Positions 8,811-17,518 of a stretch of 64,000 bases of DNA are shown here, piece after piece. Both the position numbers and the translations under genes were made by a program. Positions within the stretch are counted from its first letter, which is position 1, and every line of letters begins with the position of its first letter. The stretch spans positions 62,001 to 126,000 of the forward strand of contig NZ_JACHHZ010000006.1 in NCBI RefSeq assembly GCF_014202975.1, in the 5' to 3' direction. The notes beneath the pieces were generated by a model. The model did not search any database. It worked only from the letters and a program-made list of their open reading frames with translations, and had not been told where the DNA came from. The stretch is from Povalibacter uvarum. GTDB taxonomy: Bacteria > Pseudomonadota > Gammaproteobacteria > Steroidobacterales > Steroidobacteraceae.

Positions 8811-9851
8811 TCACTTCTTCTCGAACGCCACCACATGGTCCGGCTCGATACGGATCCCGATCTTCTCGCCGACCGCGTGATTGTGATGGCTCGGCACGAG
8901 TGACAGGAGTCGTGCACCGCTCGGCAGCTTGAGCGTGTACAGGAACTCGGCGCCGCGGAACGCGCGCTGACAGACCTCGGCCTTGAACGTGCTCTCGTCA
9001 TCGTGAATAACATCGTCCGGCCGCAGCAGCAGATCGACGGCCGTACCACGTTCCCAAGTACCACTGCCGTTCGCATGCATCACACCGACTTCGGTCTGAA
9101 CCGAGTTCCCGCCGACGATCTCACCGGCAATGAAGACGCCCTGGCCGATGAAGTCGGCGACGAACCGGCTCGCCGGGCGGTGGTAGAGCTCGTAAGGCGC
9201 ATCCCATTGTTCGAGCCGACCCTGGTTCATCACGCCGACGACGTCGGCCACGGCGAACGCCTCCTGCTGATCGTGCGTAACCAGCAATGCTGTCGTGTTG
9301 AGCGACTTCAGCACCGCGCGGACTTCAGCGCTCAACCGTTCGCGCAACTCGATATCGAGGCTCGAGAACGGCTCATCGAGGAGCACGAGTTCGGGCTCCG
9401 GTGCCAGCGCTCGCGCAAGTGCCACGCGCTGTTGCTGCCCACCAGAGAGCTGATGCGGATACTTCGCACCGGAGTCGCCGAGCCCTACGGTTGCCAGCAT
9501 CTCTTCGGCCCGCCGCTTCCGTGACGGGCCAGGCAGCCGATGCAGCCCGAAGGCGACGTTTTCGAGCGCAGTGACGTGCGGGAACAGCGCGTAGTCCTGG
9601 AACACCATACCGATCTGTCGCTCGGAGGGGGACAGAGCGAGCCCCGGCTGCGCGAGCAAGCGATCATGCGCACGGATCGATCCACGATCCACCGGCTCGA
9701 AACCCGCGATGCATCGCAGAGCCGTTGTCTTGCCGCATCCGCTCGGACCGAGCAGGCAGCCGATCGAACCGCGTGCGAGCTGCAGCGACAGCCCATCGAC
9801 CGCACGATGCGAACCGAACGAGCGGGCGACATCCTGGAGCTCAAGCCACAT
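8811..9851 (-). CDS. fbpC: Ferric iron ABC transporter ATP-binding protein
   Basis: ABC ATPase of 346 residues: Walker A GPSGCGKTT (35-43), signature LSGGQQQR (135-142), Walker B ELVLLDEP followed by FSSLD, and a C-terminal TOBE-like regulatory domain. It powers ferric iron uptake with FbpB and FbpA. I start at ATG 9851 (MWLELQDVARSF) rather than the ORF's earlier start. That ATG lies inside the last codons of fbpB (11-base overlap), so translation is probably coupled. It is the last gene of the fbpABC operon. Confidence 0.95.
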   Translation of the reverse strand: MWLELQDVARSFGSHRAVDGLSLQLARGSIGCLLGPSGCGKTTALRCIAGFEPVDRGSIRAHDRLLAQPGLALSPSERQIGMVFQDYALFPHVTALENVAFGLHRLPGPSRKRRAEEMLATVGLGDSGAKYPHQLSGGQQQRVALARALAPEPELVLLDEPFSSLDIELRERLSAEVRAVLKSLNTTALLVTHDQQEAFAVADVVGVMNQGRLEQWDAPYELYHRPASRFVADFIGQGVFIAGEIVGGNSVQTEVGVMHANGSGTWERGTAVDLLLRPDDVIHDDESTFKAEVCQRAFRGAEFLYTLKLPSGARLLSLVPSHHNHAVGEKIGIRIEPDHVVAFEKK

Positions 9852-11502
9852 GACGGTTCCCACGAACCAGCATTGCGGCCGGTACCAGGCCGACGAGGAC
9901 GATTGCGAGCGCGGGCAATGCAGCTCGCTCCCATTCGCCGATCGATGTCATGTTGAACACGCGCACCGCCAAAGTATCCCATCCGAACGGTCGGGTGATG
10001 AGGGTGATGGGCATCTCTTTCATCACATCGACGAATACCAGGATCGCCGCGGTCGTGAGACTCGTCTTCAGCAGCGGGACGTGAACCTTCCGGACCAGCC
10101 GCGCACCGCTCACGCCCATGCCGACCGCCGCCTCGTCGATGGAGTGCGTCACGCGCTCGAGGCCGCTCTCGACAGGATTGAAGCCGACCGCGAGGAAGCG
10201 CGCCATGTAAGCAAGCAGCACCGCCAGCAGCGTGCTCTGGAGCAGAATGACCGGCGCACTGCTGCCCCACACGACTCTCATCGCGTCCTGCAGCGTGTTG
10301 TTGACGATGACCAGAGGAAACAGGATGCCCACCGCAAGCACGGTGCCGGGGACGGCGTATCCCAGCGTCGCCGTGCGGACTGCGGCTTTCACGAATCGGG
10401 TATGAGGTCGCCGCAGCAAGTACGCAAGAGTCAGGCTCGCTGCGACGATGACCAGCGATGCACTCGCCGCGAGCACGATGCTGTGCATCGCGAACTCCCA
10501 GTAGCGGGCATCCAGATCCTGCGCGGCACGCTGGATGGTCCACCAGATCAGCTGCAGCAGCGGCAGGAAGAACGCGAGCAGGAATACGACCAGCGCGTAT
10601 CCCGCGGTGAGCCAACGGGCCGGACCCGATAGCGCGAATCGAGGGGGCTCGCGCGTCATGTCACGACTGTTGGCGAAGCGAAGCCCCGATCGTGAGCGAC
10701 GCTCCAGATACAGCGCGACGAAGACGAATATGAGCAGCACCGCCGACAGTTCCAGCGCTGCATGAACGGAGAACATTCCGAACCAGGCGCGGTAGATCGC
10801 CGTGGTGAACGTGTTGTAGTTGAAGATCGAAACCGCACCGAAGTCGGCGAGCGTTTCCATGCAGACGAGTGCGACGCCGCCCGCGATCCACGGCTTCGCC
10901 ATCGGCAGCGAGACGCGCCAGATCGCCGCCCTGCGCGTGTGCCCAAGCGTCTGCGCAACCTCGAGCACCCGACGCCCCTGGGTCAGGAATGCGCTTCGCG
11001 CGAGCAGATAAACGTAGGGATACAACGCGAGCGACAGTACGAGGATCGCGCCACCCGTCGATCGAATCGGAGGAAACCAGGCGGAAGACCCGAAGACGGA
11101 ACGCAGTGCGGTCTGCAAAGGGCCTGCGTAGTCGAGAAATCCGATCGCCACGAAAGCCAGCACGTAAGCGGGAATTGCGAGTGGCAGCAGCAGTGCCCAT
11201 TCGAGCCACCGTCTGCCCGGGAAGTCATACATCGTCGTGAACCACGCGAGCGATGTGCCGAGCGTGCCTGCGATCAGCGCCACGCCGATCACGAGCTTCA
11301 CCGTGTTGGCAACGACGTCCGGCAACACGTGCTGGGCCAGATGACTCCACACACTCGTTTCCGGCGAGATCAACGCCGTTGCAATTACGAGGAGCGGCAG
11401 CAACGCGGGCAGGCACAGGGTGGCAGCGAGCAGCGTCCCCTGCCATTGGGACTGCGTGCCCGCGGACCGCACGGGAAGATCGGCCCGACCGATGGCGCTC
11501 AT
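9841..11502 (-). CDS. fbpB: Ferric iron ABC transporter permease (two-domain)
   Basis: 553 residues forming two fused permease halves of about six helices each, as in FbpB/SfuB. Each half has its ABC-coupling (EAA) loop: ARTLGHTRRAAIWRVSLPMAKP in the first half, and AAVGMGVSGARLVRKVHVPLLK in the second. It passes Fe3+ from FbpA to the cytosol. The start ATG 11502 lies 16 bases after the fbpA stop, and its 3' end overlaps fbpC. The order fbpA-fbpB-fbpC is canonical. Confidence 0.95.
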   Translation of the reverse strand: MSAIGRADLPVRSAGTQSQWQGTLLAATLCLPALLPLLVIATALISPETSVWSHLAQHVLPDVVANTVKLVIGVALIAGTLGTSLAWFTTMYDFPGRRWLEWALLLPLAIPAYVLAFVAIGFLDYAGPLQTALRSVFGSSAWFPPIRSTGGAILVLSLALYPYVYLLARSAFLTQGRRVLEVAQTLGHTRRAAIWRVSLPMAKPWIAGGVALVCMETLADFGAVSIFNYNTFTTAIYRAWFGMFSVHAALELSAVLLIFVFVALYLERRSRSGLRFANSRDMTREPPRFALSGPARWLTAGYALVVFLLAFFLPLLQLIWWTIQRAAQDLDARYWEFAMHSIVLAASASLVIVAASLTLAYLLRRPHTRFVKAAVRTATLGYAVPGTVLAVGILFPLVIVNNTLQDAMRVVWGSSAPVILLQSTLLAVLLAYMARFLAVGFNPVESGLERVTHSIDEAAVGMGVSGARLVRKVHVPLLKTSLTTAAILVFVDVMKEMPITLITRPFGWDTLAVRVFNMTSIGEWERAALPALAIVLVGLVPAAMLVRGNRHVA

Positions 11503-11518
11503 GGCGGGCCGTCAGAGA

Positions 11519-12532
11519 TCACAGATACCCGGCACGATCCATCAGCCGGACCGCGGCGGGCTGCAGCTCGCCAGCCTGCGCGACATTCAACGGACTCTGT
11601 TTGAATTCGCCCCAGCCGGCGACCTGGTCCACCGCCTTGGCACTCGGCGATGCGGGGTATTCGAGATCGAGGCTGGCGAACAATGCTTGTGCTTGCGGCT
11701 GCGAAAGCCACTCGAGGAACTTCTGGGCCTGCTCGGCACGCGGCGCATGGGCAGTCACACCCGCGCCGGAGATGTTCACGTGCGTGCCCTGCCCGTTCTG
11801 ATCGGGCCAGAACAGCTTCAACGGCAGATCCGGCTGGTCGCGCTGCAACCGACCGAAGTAGTAGGTGTTGACGATGCCGACGTCACACTGACCCGCGGCG
11901 ATGGCCTGCATCAGCAACGTATCGTTGGCGAATGCGGGCGTGGCGAGGTTGGCGACCCAGCCGCGCACGATCTGCTCGGTCTTCTCTTCACCGTGCTGCG
12001 CGATCAGCATCGCGACCAGCGATTGGTTGTAGACCGACTTCGATGTGCGCAGGCACAGCCGGCCGCGCCACTTCTCGTTCGTCAGCGATTCATAGGTGTC
12101 GAGCTCTTCGGGCTTCACCCTTTCGGTGGAGTAGACGATGGTGCGCGCGCGAACCGTGAGGCCGAACCAGCGTTTCCGCGGATCGCGCAGATGCTCCGGA
12201 ATGTTGGCATCGAGAACGGGGGATTCGATTGATCGCAGCACGCCGAGCTGTGCGGCGTGCCAGAGCACACCTGCATCCACGGTGATCAGCAGATCGGCCG
12301 GTGAATTCTTGCCTTCGGCATTCAGGCGCTGAATGAGCGGCCCGGCGTCATCGGTGATGAGCTGAACCTTCTGACCTGTCTCCGCGGTGTACTTGTCGAT
12401 GATCGGCTGAATCAGCGTCTCGTTGCGGGCCGAATAGACGATCAGTTCCGACGGCGGCGGCGCGCACGAAACCAGGAGAGCGAGCGAACCCAGGAGCAGC
12501 CAGTGCAGGCCGGCGAATCGAAGCCGTTTCAT
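11519..12532 (-). CDS. fbpA: Ferric iron-binding lipoprotein FbpA
   Basis: Extracellular/periplasmic iron-binding component, 337 residues, of the type 2 periplasmic binding fold. The signal sequence ends in a lipobox LVSC with Cys23, so the protein is probably lipid-anchored rather than free. LIVYSARNETLIQPIIDKY matches the family N-terminus, and the tyrosine pair region VNTYYFGR is where FbpA proteins coordinate Fe3+. A Fur box lies 18 bases upstream of the ATG. Thiamine- or polyamine-binding relatives share the fold, but the YSARNE start, YY motif and Fur box favour iron. Confidence 0.95.
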   Translation of the reverse strand: MKRLRFAGLHWLLLGSLALLVSCAPPPSELIVYSARNETLIQPIIDKYTAETGQKVQLITDDAGPLIQRLNAEGKNSPADLLITVDAGVLWHAAQLGVLRSIESPVLDANIPEHLRDPRKRWFGLTVRARTIVYSTERVKPEELDTYESLTNEKWRGRLCLRTSKSVYNQSLVAMLIAQHGEEKTEQIVRGWVANLATPAFANDTLLMQAIAAGQCDVGIVNTYYFGRLQRDQPDLPLKLFWPDQNGQGTHVNISGAGVTAHAPRAEQAQKFLEWLSQPQAQALFASLDLEYPASPSAKAVDQVAGWGEFKQSPLNVAQAGELQPAAVRLMDRAGYL

Positions 12533-12549
12533 GGAATCGTACTACCTCA

Positions 12550-12568
12550 AATGCGAATGAATCGCATT
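12550..12568 (-). promoter_or_regulatory. Fur box upstream of fbpABC
   Basis: A 19-base perfect inverted repeat: arms AATGCGA and TCGCATT around ATGAA. This fits the known Fur-box shape in gammaproteobacteria. It sits 18-36 bases before the fbpA ATG. On the minus strand a possible promoter (TTGGTC, 16 bases, TTTAAT) ends directly at the box, so Fur-Fe2+ would cover the transcription start. Iron repression is inferred. Confidence 0.8.
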
Positions 12569-12618
12569 AAAATAGTAGCACGGCCCCGACCAAGTTCTCA
12601 GGCCAAGTTTCGCAGGCC

Positions 12619-13707
12619 TCAGGCAAGCTCGACCCGATTCCGGCCGTTCTGCTTGGCCCGATAGAGCGCGGCGTCGGCTTCGGCGAGCAATTCCTCGGCG
12701 GCCGCCTTGAGATCAGAATGATTCCGGTCGAGCACGATGCCGGCCACCCCGATCGATACCGTCAGATTCAGGCTCTTGCCGCCCGGGATTTCGAGCGGCG
12801 ACTCGCAGACAGCGGCACGGATGCGCTCCGCCAGCGCACCAGCCTGCTCGGGGCTGATGCCGGGCGCGAGCACCACGAATTCGTCGCCGCCGAAGCGGGC
12901 CGCCGCATCGCTGTCCCGGATGTGGGCGTCTACGCGCTGAGCGGCCTCGCGCAGCGCCATGTCGCCGGCAAGGTGCCCGTGCTGGTCGTTGATCTGCTTG
13001 AACTTGTCCAGATCGATCAGGAGGCACGTCAGCCCGGAGCCCTGACGCTGCGCGCGCGCGAGTTCTTCTTTCAGGCGTGCATGCAGATACCGTCGGTTGT
13101 GCCAGCCCGTCAGGAAGTCCGTGAGACCGCTGCGCACGAGGCGCGCACGGTTCACTGCGTTCTCAATCGCGAAGGACGCTATCACGCCGAGGTGTGCCAG
13201 AAAGTCCGTTGCGAGATGGCGCGAGAACCGCTTCTCGTCGCTGCTTCCGAAGTTGAGGCTTCCCTGCAGACGCTCGTTGCGACGAAGAGGAATCAGGGCA
13301 ACGCTGCGCAACGACTCAGCGCGCGGAAACAGGAGTTGATGATCGCAACCCATGTACGGACCGAGCCAGGGCTTGTGGAACGCGTTGAACTGCGGAGCCA
13401 CGCCGACCATGCTGTCCGTGAAGATCACGTTTGGAAAATCATCGGTGCTCACATGGTCCGCGATGAGCAGGTGGCGGATCTCGTGCTGGGGATCGCACAG
13501 CAGGAGCGTCACCGCTTCGAGACCGTAGGATGCGAGCAGCCCTTTCGAGATCGCCTCGAACAGCTCGCGGAGATTGTCGGCCTTCAGCAGGTCGAGCTCC
13601 CGCTGCTGACTGCGCTTCAGCAGGCGCTCGTTGTTCGCGGCCTCTTCCACCAGCGCGGCGATCCGGGCCCGCAACTCTCGCGTTTCGTTCTCGAGATCGC
13701 GCGACAT
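12619..13707 (-). CDS. Diguanylate cyclase with DUF484/GAF-like sensor domain
   Basis: 362 residues. An N-terminal coiled coil (about 4-45) leads into a DUF484/GAF-like domain (about 50-195), then a GGDEF domain. The active site GGDEF is intact at 273-277 and the product-inhibition site RxxD (RDSD, 264-267) lies five residues before it. The protein should therefore make c-di-GMP with feedback control. There is no membrane segment. It starts 7 bases after the tyrA stop, suggesting a shared transcript. What the sensor domain binds is unknown. Confidence 0.93.
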   Translation of the reverse strand: MSRDLENETRELRARIAALVEEAANNERLLKRSQQRELDLLKADNLRELFEAISKGLLASYGLEAVTLLLCDPQHEIRHLLIADHVSTDDFPNVIFTDSMVGVAPQFNAFHKPWLGPYMGCDHQLLFPRAESLRSVALIPLRRNERLQGSLNFGSSDEKRFSRHLATDFLAHLGVIASFAIENAVNRARLVRSGLTDFLTGWHNRRYLHARLKEELARAQRQGSGLTCLLIDLDKFKQINDQHGHLAGDMALREAAQRVDAHIRDSDAAARFGGDEFVVLAPGISPEQAGALAERIRAAVCESPLEIPGGKSLNLTVSIGVAGIVLDRNHSDLKAAAEELLAEADAALYRAKQNGRNRVELA

Positions 13708-13714
13708 GACGACG

Positions 13715-14812
13715 TCATCCCTCCCTGACCCGGCCCGCCAGGTATTCGCGTCCCTGGCGCATCATTGCCGCGAAATCCGCGGCATCGTTTCCGGACACCG
13801 CCTGCCAGAGCCGATCCACGGCTGAACGCAGCGCGGTCAGCGATTCGCGGCCGTAGTCGTTCAGGCTCTGGATCTCGAAATACAGATCGGGACTCTCGCC
13901 CGCGACGCGCGTCGCGACATCGACTTGAGCGTCGTACGTGGTGCTGGAGAGCTGTGCGAGACGTGGCGCGGCCTCGCCGCTGTTCGCGAGGGCCGTGAAG
14001 AAAGCAATGTTCAACGCATGCGAGAGGCCGAGAACGTACGCGATGAGCCGATCGTGTTCATCGAGCGTCATGACGACCTGCTCCGCCATCGTTGACGCGA
14101 AGAGCCCGCGCGCGGCGTCGATCGCTTCCTTGCTGCCGGCATCGACAAAGATCACATGCCGCCCTGAGAGCAGTTCGGTGTCCGGTCCGAACATCGGATG
14201 GATCGACGTGATCCGCAGGCCCGCGTCCTGCATCGCCTTGATACCTGTCCGGAGCGGCGACTTGAGCGAACCGATGTCGAACACGATGCCTCGCGGCTTG
14301 CGGGCAGCCAGCTCGGCGAGAACACGGTTCGCGATCTGCAGCGGCGTCGCGACCACGATGAGGTCGTGCTCGAGCGCTGTCTCGCGCCAATCCGCAACCC
14401 ACGACACGCCCTCGATACGCCCGGCGGGATCGGCTCCGCAAACCTGGTAACCCTGAGATGCCAGGAATTCCACGAACCACCGGCCCATCTTGCCGGCGCC
14501 GCCGATGACCAGCGCGGAGCGACCGCTCCCCTGACCGCCGGCTGCTACACGCAAGCGCTCCTGCGTGGTCAGCGATCCGCGAATGAGCAGCCGCATCACC
14601 GACTCGGCGAGATCCGGCGAGAGCTCGAGAGACTGCGCCGTGGAGCGTGCACGCATGAGCACATCGCGTTCGCGCTGATAGTCACGGGTGCCGCGTCCGG
14701 TTGAGCGTTTTGCTTCGGCGACTTCACGACTCAGCCTCTGGCGTTCAGCGACCAGCGTCAGCAGCTGTGTGTCCAGCGCGCTCAACCGCTCGCGCAGATC
14801 TTCGAGTGTCAT
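13715..14812 (-). CDS. tyrA: Chorismate mutase / prephenate dehydrogenase (T-protein)
   Basis: Bifunctional tyrosine enzyme of 365 residues. An AroQ-type chorismate mutase occupies about 1-85 ([20 protein letters not shown]), followed by a prephenate dehydrogenase with NAD motif [16 protein letters not shown] (about 102-117) and SIHPMFGP in the catalytic region. It converts chorismate to prephenate and then to 4-hydroxyphenylpyruvate. The gammaproteobacterial fusion arrangement supports the taxonomic call. ATG 14812 is preferred to TTG 14824; no clear ribosome site is seen for either. Divergent from pdxH over 147 bases. Confidence 0.95.
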   Translation of the reverse strand: MTLEDLRERLSALDTQLLTLVAERQRLSREVAEAKRSTGRGTRDYQRERDVLMRARSTAQSLELSPDLAESVMRLLIRGSLTTQERLRVAAGGQGSGRSALVIGGAGKMGRWFVEFLASQGYQVCGADPAGRIEGVSWVADWRETALEHDLIVVATPLQIANRVLAELAARKPRGIVFDIGSLKSPLRTGIKAMQDAGLRITSIHPMFGPDTELLSGRHVIFVDAGSKEAIDAARGLFASTMAEQVVMTLDEHDRLIAYVLGLSHALNIAFFTALANSGEAAPRLAQLSSTTYDAQVDVATRVAGESPDLYFEIQSLNDYGRESLTALRSAVDRLWQAVSGNDAADFAAMMRQGREYLAGRVREG

Positions 14813-14959
14813 GGAGAAAGCCAAGCTGTCGTCGTATGCAAAATCGCGCCGTTGTTTTACCTAGAGCCTCAAGCCCCGGCAAGCGTCGATCTGCAGCGAC
14901 GGTTGCAACTGGCATAATCGGTCGACGAACGGCTTTTCCCCGATGACGGCACGAGTCCA

Positions 14960-15625
14960 ATGGCTCAGAACGACTTTCTTCCGGAACCCCTGCCTGCCAG
15001 CCCCCTGCCGCTGTTTGCGCAGTGGTTCAGCGATGCGCGCGCCCGCGCCACTCAGCCGAACCCGGACGCCATGGTGCTCGCCACCGTCGGTCCGAACCTG
15101 GCGCCGTCAGCGCGGGTTGTGCTGTGCAAGCGAGTGGAAGACCAGGCTGGCTATATCGTGTTCTTCACCAATTACCAGTCGCGCAAGGGTCGGGAGCTCA
15201 CCGAGCACTCTCGAGCCGCGGCGGTGATGCATTGGGACGTGCTTCAGCGGCAGGTCCGTATCGAGGGGACCGTGGTGCGCTCGCCCGCGGAGGAAAGCGA
15301 TGCGTATTTTGCGAGCCGGGCAGTGCTGAGCCGGGTCGGCGCCTGGGCAAGCGATCAAAGCCAGCCGTTGGGCTCACGGGCCGAGCTGGCGACGAAGGTC
15401 GAGGCGGCAGCCCGTCGCTTTGGAGTCGCCCCGAACGCGCAGGACGGCCAGGTCCCGAGGCCGCCTCACTGGGGCGGCTTCCGGCTCTGGATCGAATCGA
15501 TCGAACTGTGGGTGGAGGCGCCCGGACGCGTTCACGACCGGGCCGTCTGGAACCGTTCGATCAGCCGCAGCGGCGAATACACGTTCTCCGCCGGGGACTG
15601 GAAATCGACGCGGTTGAATCCGTGA
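14960..15625 (+). CDS. pdxH: Pyridoxamine/pyridoxine 5'-phosphate oxidase
   Basis: FMN enzyme making pyridoxal 5'-phosphate, 221 residues. SRKGRELTEHSRAAAVMHWDVLQRQVRIEG contains the FMN/PLP-binding core, WGGFRL is the conserved C-terminal strand, and the protein ends in RLNP, the family's C-terminal signature. The ATG at 14960 gives MAQNDFLPEPLP, a plausible family N-terminus. It stands alone between divergent tyrA and convergent sspB. PLP is used by HemL later in the window. Confidence 0.96.
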   Translation: MAQNDFLPEPLPASPLPLFAQWFSDARARATQPNPDAMVLATVGPNLAPSARVVLCKRVEDQAGYIVFFTNYQSRKGRELTEHSRAAAVMHWDVLQRQVRIEGTVVRSPAEESDAYFASRAVLSRVGAWASDQSQPLGSRAELATKVEAAARRFGVAPNAQDGQVPRPPHWGGFRLWIESIELWVEAPGRVHDRAVWNRSISRSGEYTFSAGDWKSTRLNP

Positions 15626-15643
15626 CGCGACCCGCCGGGGCCG

Positions 15644-16066
15644 CTATTTCACGACCTTGAGCGTCGGCTTGCCCTTCTTGGGCTGCTCTGGCGCGCCCGT
15701 CGACTGTGCCTCCGCGGGTGGCGGTTGCGGCGGAGGGGCGTCGGCCTCCGAGAAGATCATGCCCTGCCCCGTCTCGCGGGCGTAAATGCCCAGCACAGCG
15801 GCGATCGGCACGCTCACGTCGTAGGTCGACGGGCCGAACCGCGCACGGAAGACGACGCCGTCATTGCCCAGGTTCAGGCCGCTGGTCGCATTCACGCTGA
15901 CATTGAGAATGATCTTGCCGTCCTGCACGTACTGGCGCGGGACTTCCACGCCCGTCACGCTGGCGTCGACGACGATGTGCGGCGTCTGCTGGTTGTCCGA
16001 GATCCATTCGTGCATTGCCCGAAGCAGGTAGGGTCGCCGCGACCGGAGGATTGGCGCATCACTCAT
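15644..16066 (-). CDS. sspB: ClpXP protease specificity-enhancing factor SspB
   Basis: Adaptor of 140 residues that hands ssrA-tagged proteins to ClpXP. The folded domain begins SRRPYLLRAMHEWISDNQQTPHIVVDA and contains GLNLGNDGVVFRARFGP. A Pro/Gln-rich linker follows, then the short ClpX-binding tail PTLKVVK at the C-terminus. I start at ATG 16066 (MSDAPILR). It lies 19 bases after sspA, the usual operon. Confidence 0.96.
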   Translation of the reverse strand: MSDAPILRSRRPYLLRAMHEWISDNQQTPHIVVDASVTGVEVPRQYVQDGKIILNVSVNATSGLNLGNDGVVFRARFGPSTYDVSVPIAAVLGIYARETGQGMIFSEADAPPPQPPPAEAQSTGAPEQPKKGKPTLKVVK

Positions 16067-16085
16067 CAGTATTCGCTCATCGCCT

Positions 16086-16685
16086 CTATGCGCGCATGTC
16101 CTGCTCGACACGCGAGAGGCTGTGCCTGAACGCCGGCCGGGAGAACACGAGGTTCATGTAACGCGTAATGGCCTGCGCCTGCGGCGGCAGGTCGATCTCC
16201 CAGAGCGCGAGCCGCCACAACACGGGCGCGATCGTCGCGTCGACCAGCGAGAACTCGTCGGAAAGAAAAAACGGCTTGGCCTGAAAGACATCCGCGCTCG
16301 CAAGCACACTGTCGCGCAGGACCTTGCGTGCCTTCACGCCCACTTTCTTGTCGGGATCGTTGATCTGCCCGACGAGCCCGTACCAGTCGCGCTCGATCCG
16401 GTACAGCGCGAGCCTGAACTGCGCACGCGCGACCGGATCCACCGGCATGAGGGGCGGATGCGGGAAGCGCTCGTCGAGATACTCCATGATGACGCGCGAG
16501 TCGTAGAGCACGAGATCGCGATCCACGAGCGTCGGAACGCTGTGGTAGGGATTCAGATCGAGGAGGTCTTCGGGAAGATTGCCGTCATCGACGTCGATCG
16601 CTTCGACATGGATGCCCTTCTCGGCCAGCACGATCCGCGTGCGGTGACTCCACACGTCGTCGGCCTTGGAGAAGAGCGTCATCAC
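16086..16685 (-). CDS. sspA: Stringent starvation protein A
   Basis: 199 residues with a glutathione-transferase fold: thioredoxin-like N-terminal half (MTLFSKADDVWSHRTRIVLAEKG) and an all-helical C-terminal half. NPYHSVPTLVDRDLVLYDSRVIMEYLDERFPHPPLMP is the SspA signature. SspA binds RNA polymerase and modifies promoter use in starvation; it lacks transferase activity. ATG 16685 or the next codon may be used. It follows petC in the same direction, an order also known in Pseudomonas. Confidence 0.95.
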   Translation of the reverse strand: MMTLFSKADDVWSHRTRIVLAEKGIHVEAIDVDDGNLPEDLLDLNPYHSVPTLVDRDLVLYDSRVIMEYLDERFPHPPLMPVDPVARAQFRLALYRIERDWYGLVGQINDPDKKVGVKARKVLRDSVLASADVFQAKPFFLSDEFSLVDATIAPVLWRLALWEIDLPPQAQAITRYMNLVFSRPAFRHSLSRVEQDMRA

Positions 16686-16753
16686 GTGCGGGTTTGTCCG
16701 GTGGAACGTCGAGCGATCGCAGCGCCGCGCACTTCAGGCGCGGCGCCAGGAAA

Positions 16754-17518
16754 TCACTTCACGTCCTTCCAGTACTCCTTCTTGAGGAAATACGCGAAGA
16801 GGAAGAACACCGCCAGGAACGCCAGTACCTTCAGACCCAGGCTCTGGCGCTTCAGCTGCACCGGCTCGCCGATGTAGTCCAGGAAGTTCACGGTGTCGCG
16901 CACGAACTGATCGTATTCCTGCGGCGTCAGGCTGCCCTTCTGAACGAGCTCGAAGCCCGTGAACTTCTTGTGCACGGCATCGTGAGCGGCATCGCTCTGA
17001 CCTTCGTACACGGCCTTCTGGTAGCCCTGCAGCTCCCACAGAACATGCGGCATCGCCGTGCCCGGCAGCATGGTGTTGTTCACACCGGTCGTGCGGGTGG
17101 GATCCAGGTAGAAGGACTTGAGGAACGTGTACAAGTAGTCGGCGCCCCGGGCACGTGCGATCAGGCTCAGATCCGGCGGCTGCGTGCCGAACCAGTGGCG
17201 CGCGTCCTCCGTCTTCATCGCGATACGCATGGTGTCGTGCGGTCGTTCCCCGGTGAACATCAGGTTCTGCATCACCTGGGCTTCCGAGAGACCGAGGTCG
17301 GTTGCCAGACGGTTGTAGCGAACGTACTTGGCCGAGTGGCAACCCAGGCAATAGTTCACGAAGTTGCGGGCACCACGCTGCAGCGACGCGACGTTGCTGA
17401 CGTCGTTACGGGCTGCCTGCAACAGACCACCCGCCTCCGACGCGCTGCCGACGACGGGCAGTGCGGCCAGGGCGAGACCCAGCGCAAGAGCAATGACTGG
17501 CTTCTTAATGAGCATCAT
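16754..17518 (-). CDS. petC: Cytochrome c1 of the bc1 complex
   Basis: 254 residues: signal peptide ending near ALPVVGSA, heme c site CLGCH at 57-61, and a C-terminal membrane anchor (LGLKVLAFLAVFFLFAYFL). The Met ligand is likely in the PGTAMPHVLW segment. It accepts electrons from the Rieske protein and passes them to soluble cytochrome c in the periplasm. Its ATG lies inside petB, overlapping by 14 bases, so translation is likely coupled. Confidence 0.97.
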   Translation of the reverse strand: MMLIKKPVIALALGLALAALPVVGSASEAGGLLQAARNDVSNVASLQRGARNFVNYCLGCHSAKYVRYNRLATDLGLSEAQVMQNLMFTGERPHDTMRIAMKTEDARHWFGTQPPDLSLIARARGADYLYTFLKSFYLDPTRTTGVNNTMLPGTAMPHVLWELQGYQKAVYEGQSDAAHDAVHKKFTGFELVQKGSLTPQEYDQFVRDTVNFLDYIGEPVQLKRQSLGLKVLAFLAVFFLFAYFLKKEYWKDVK

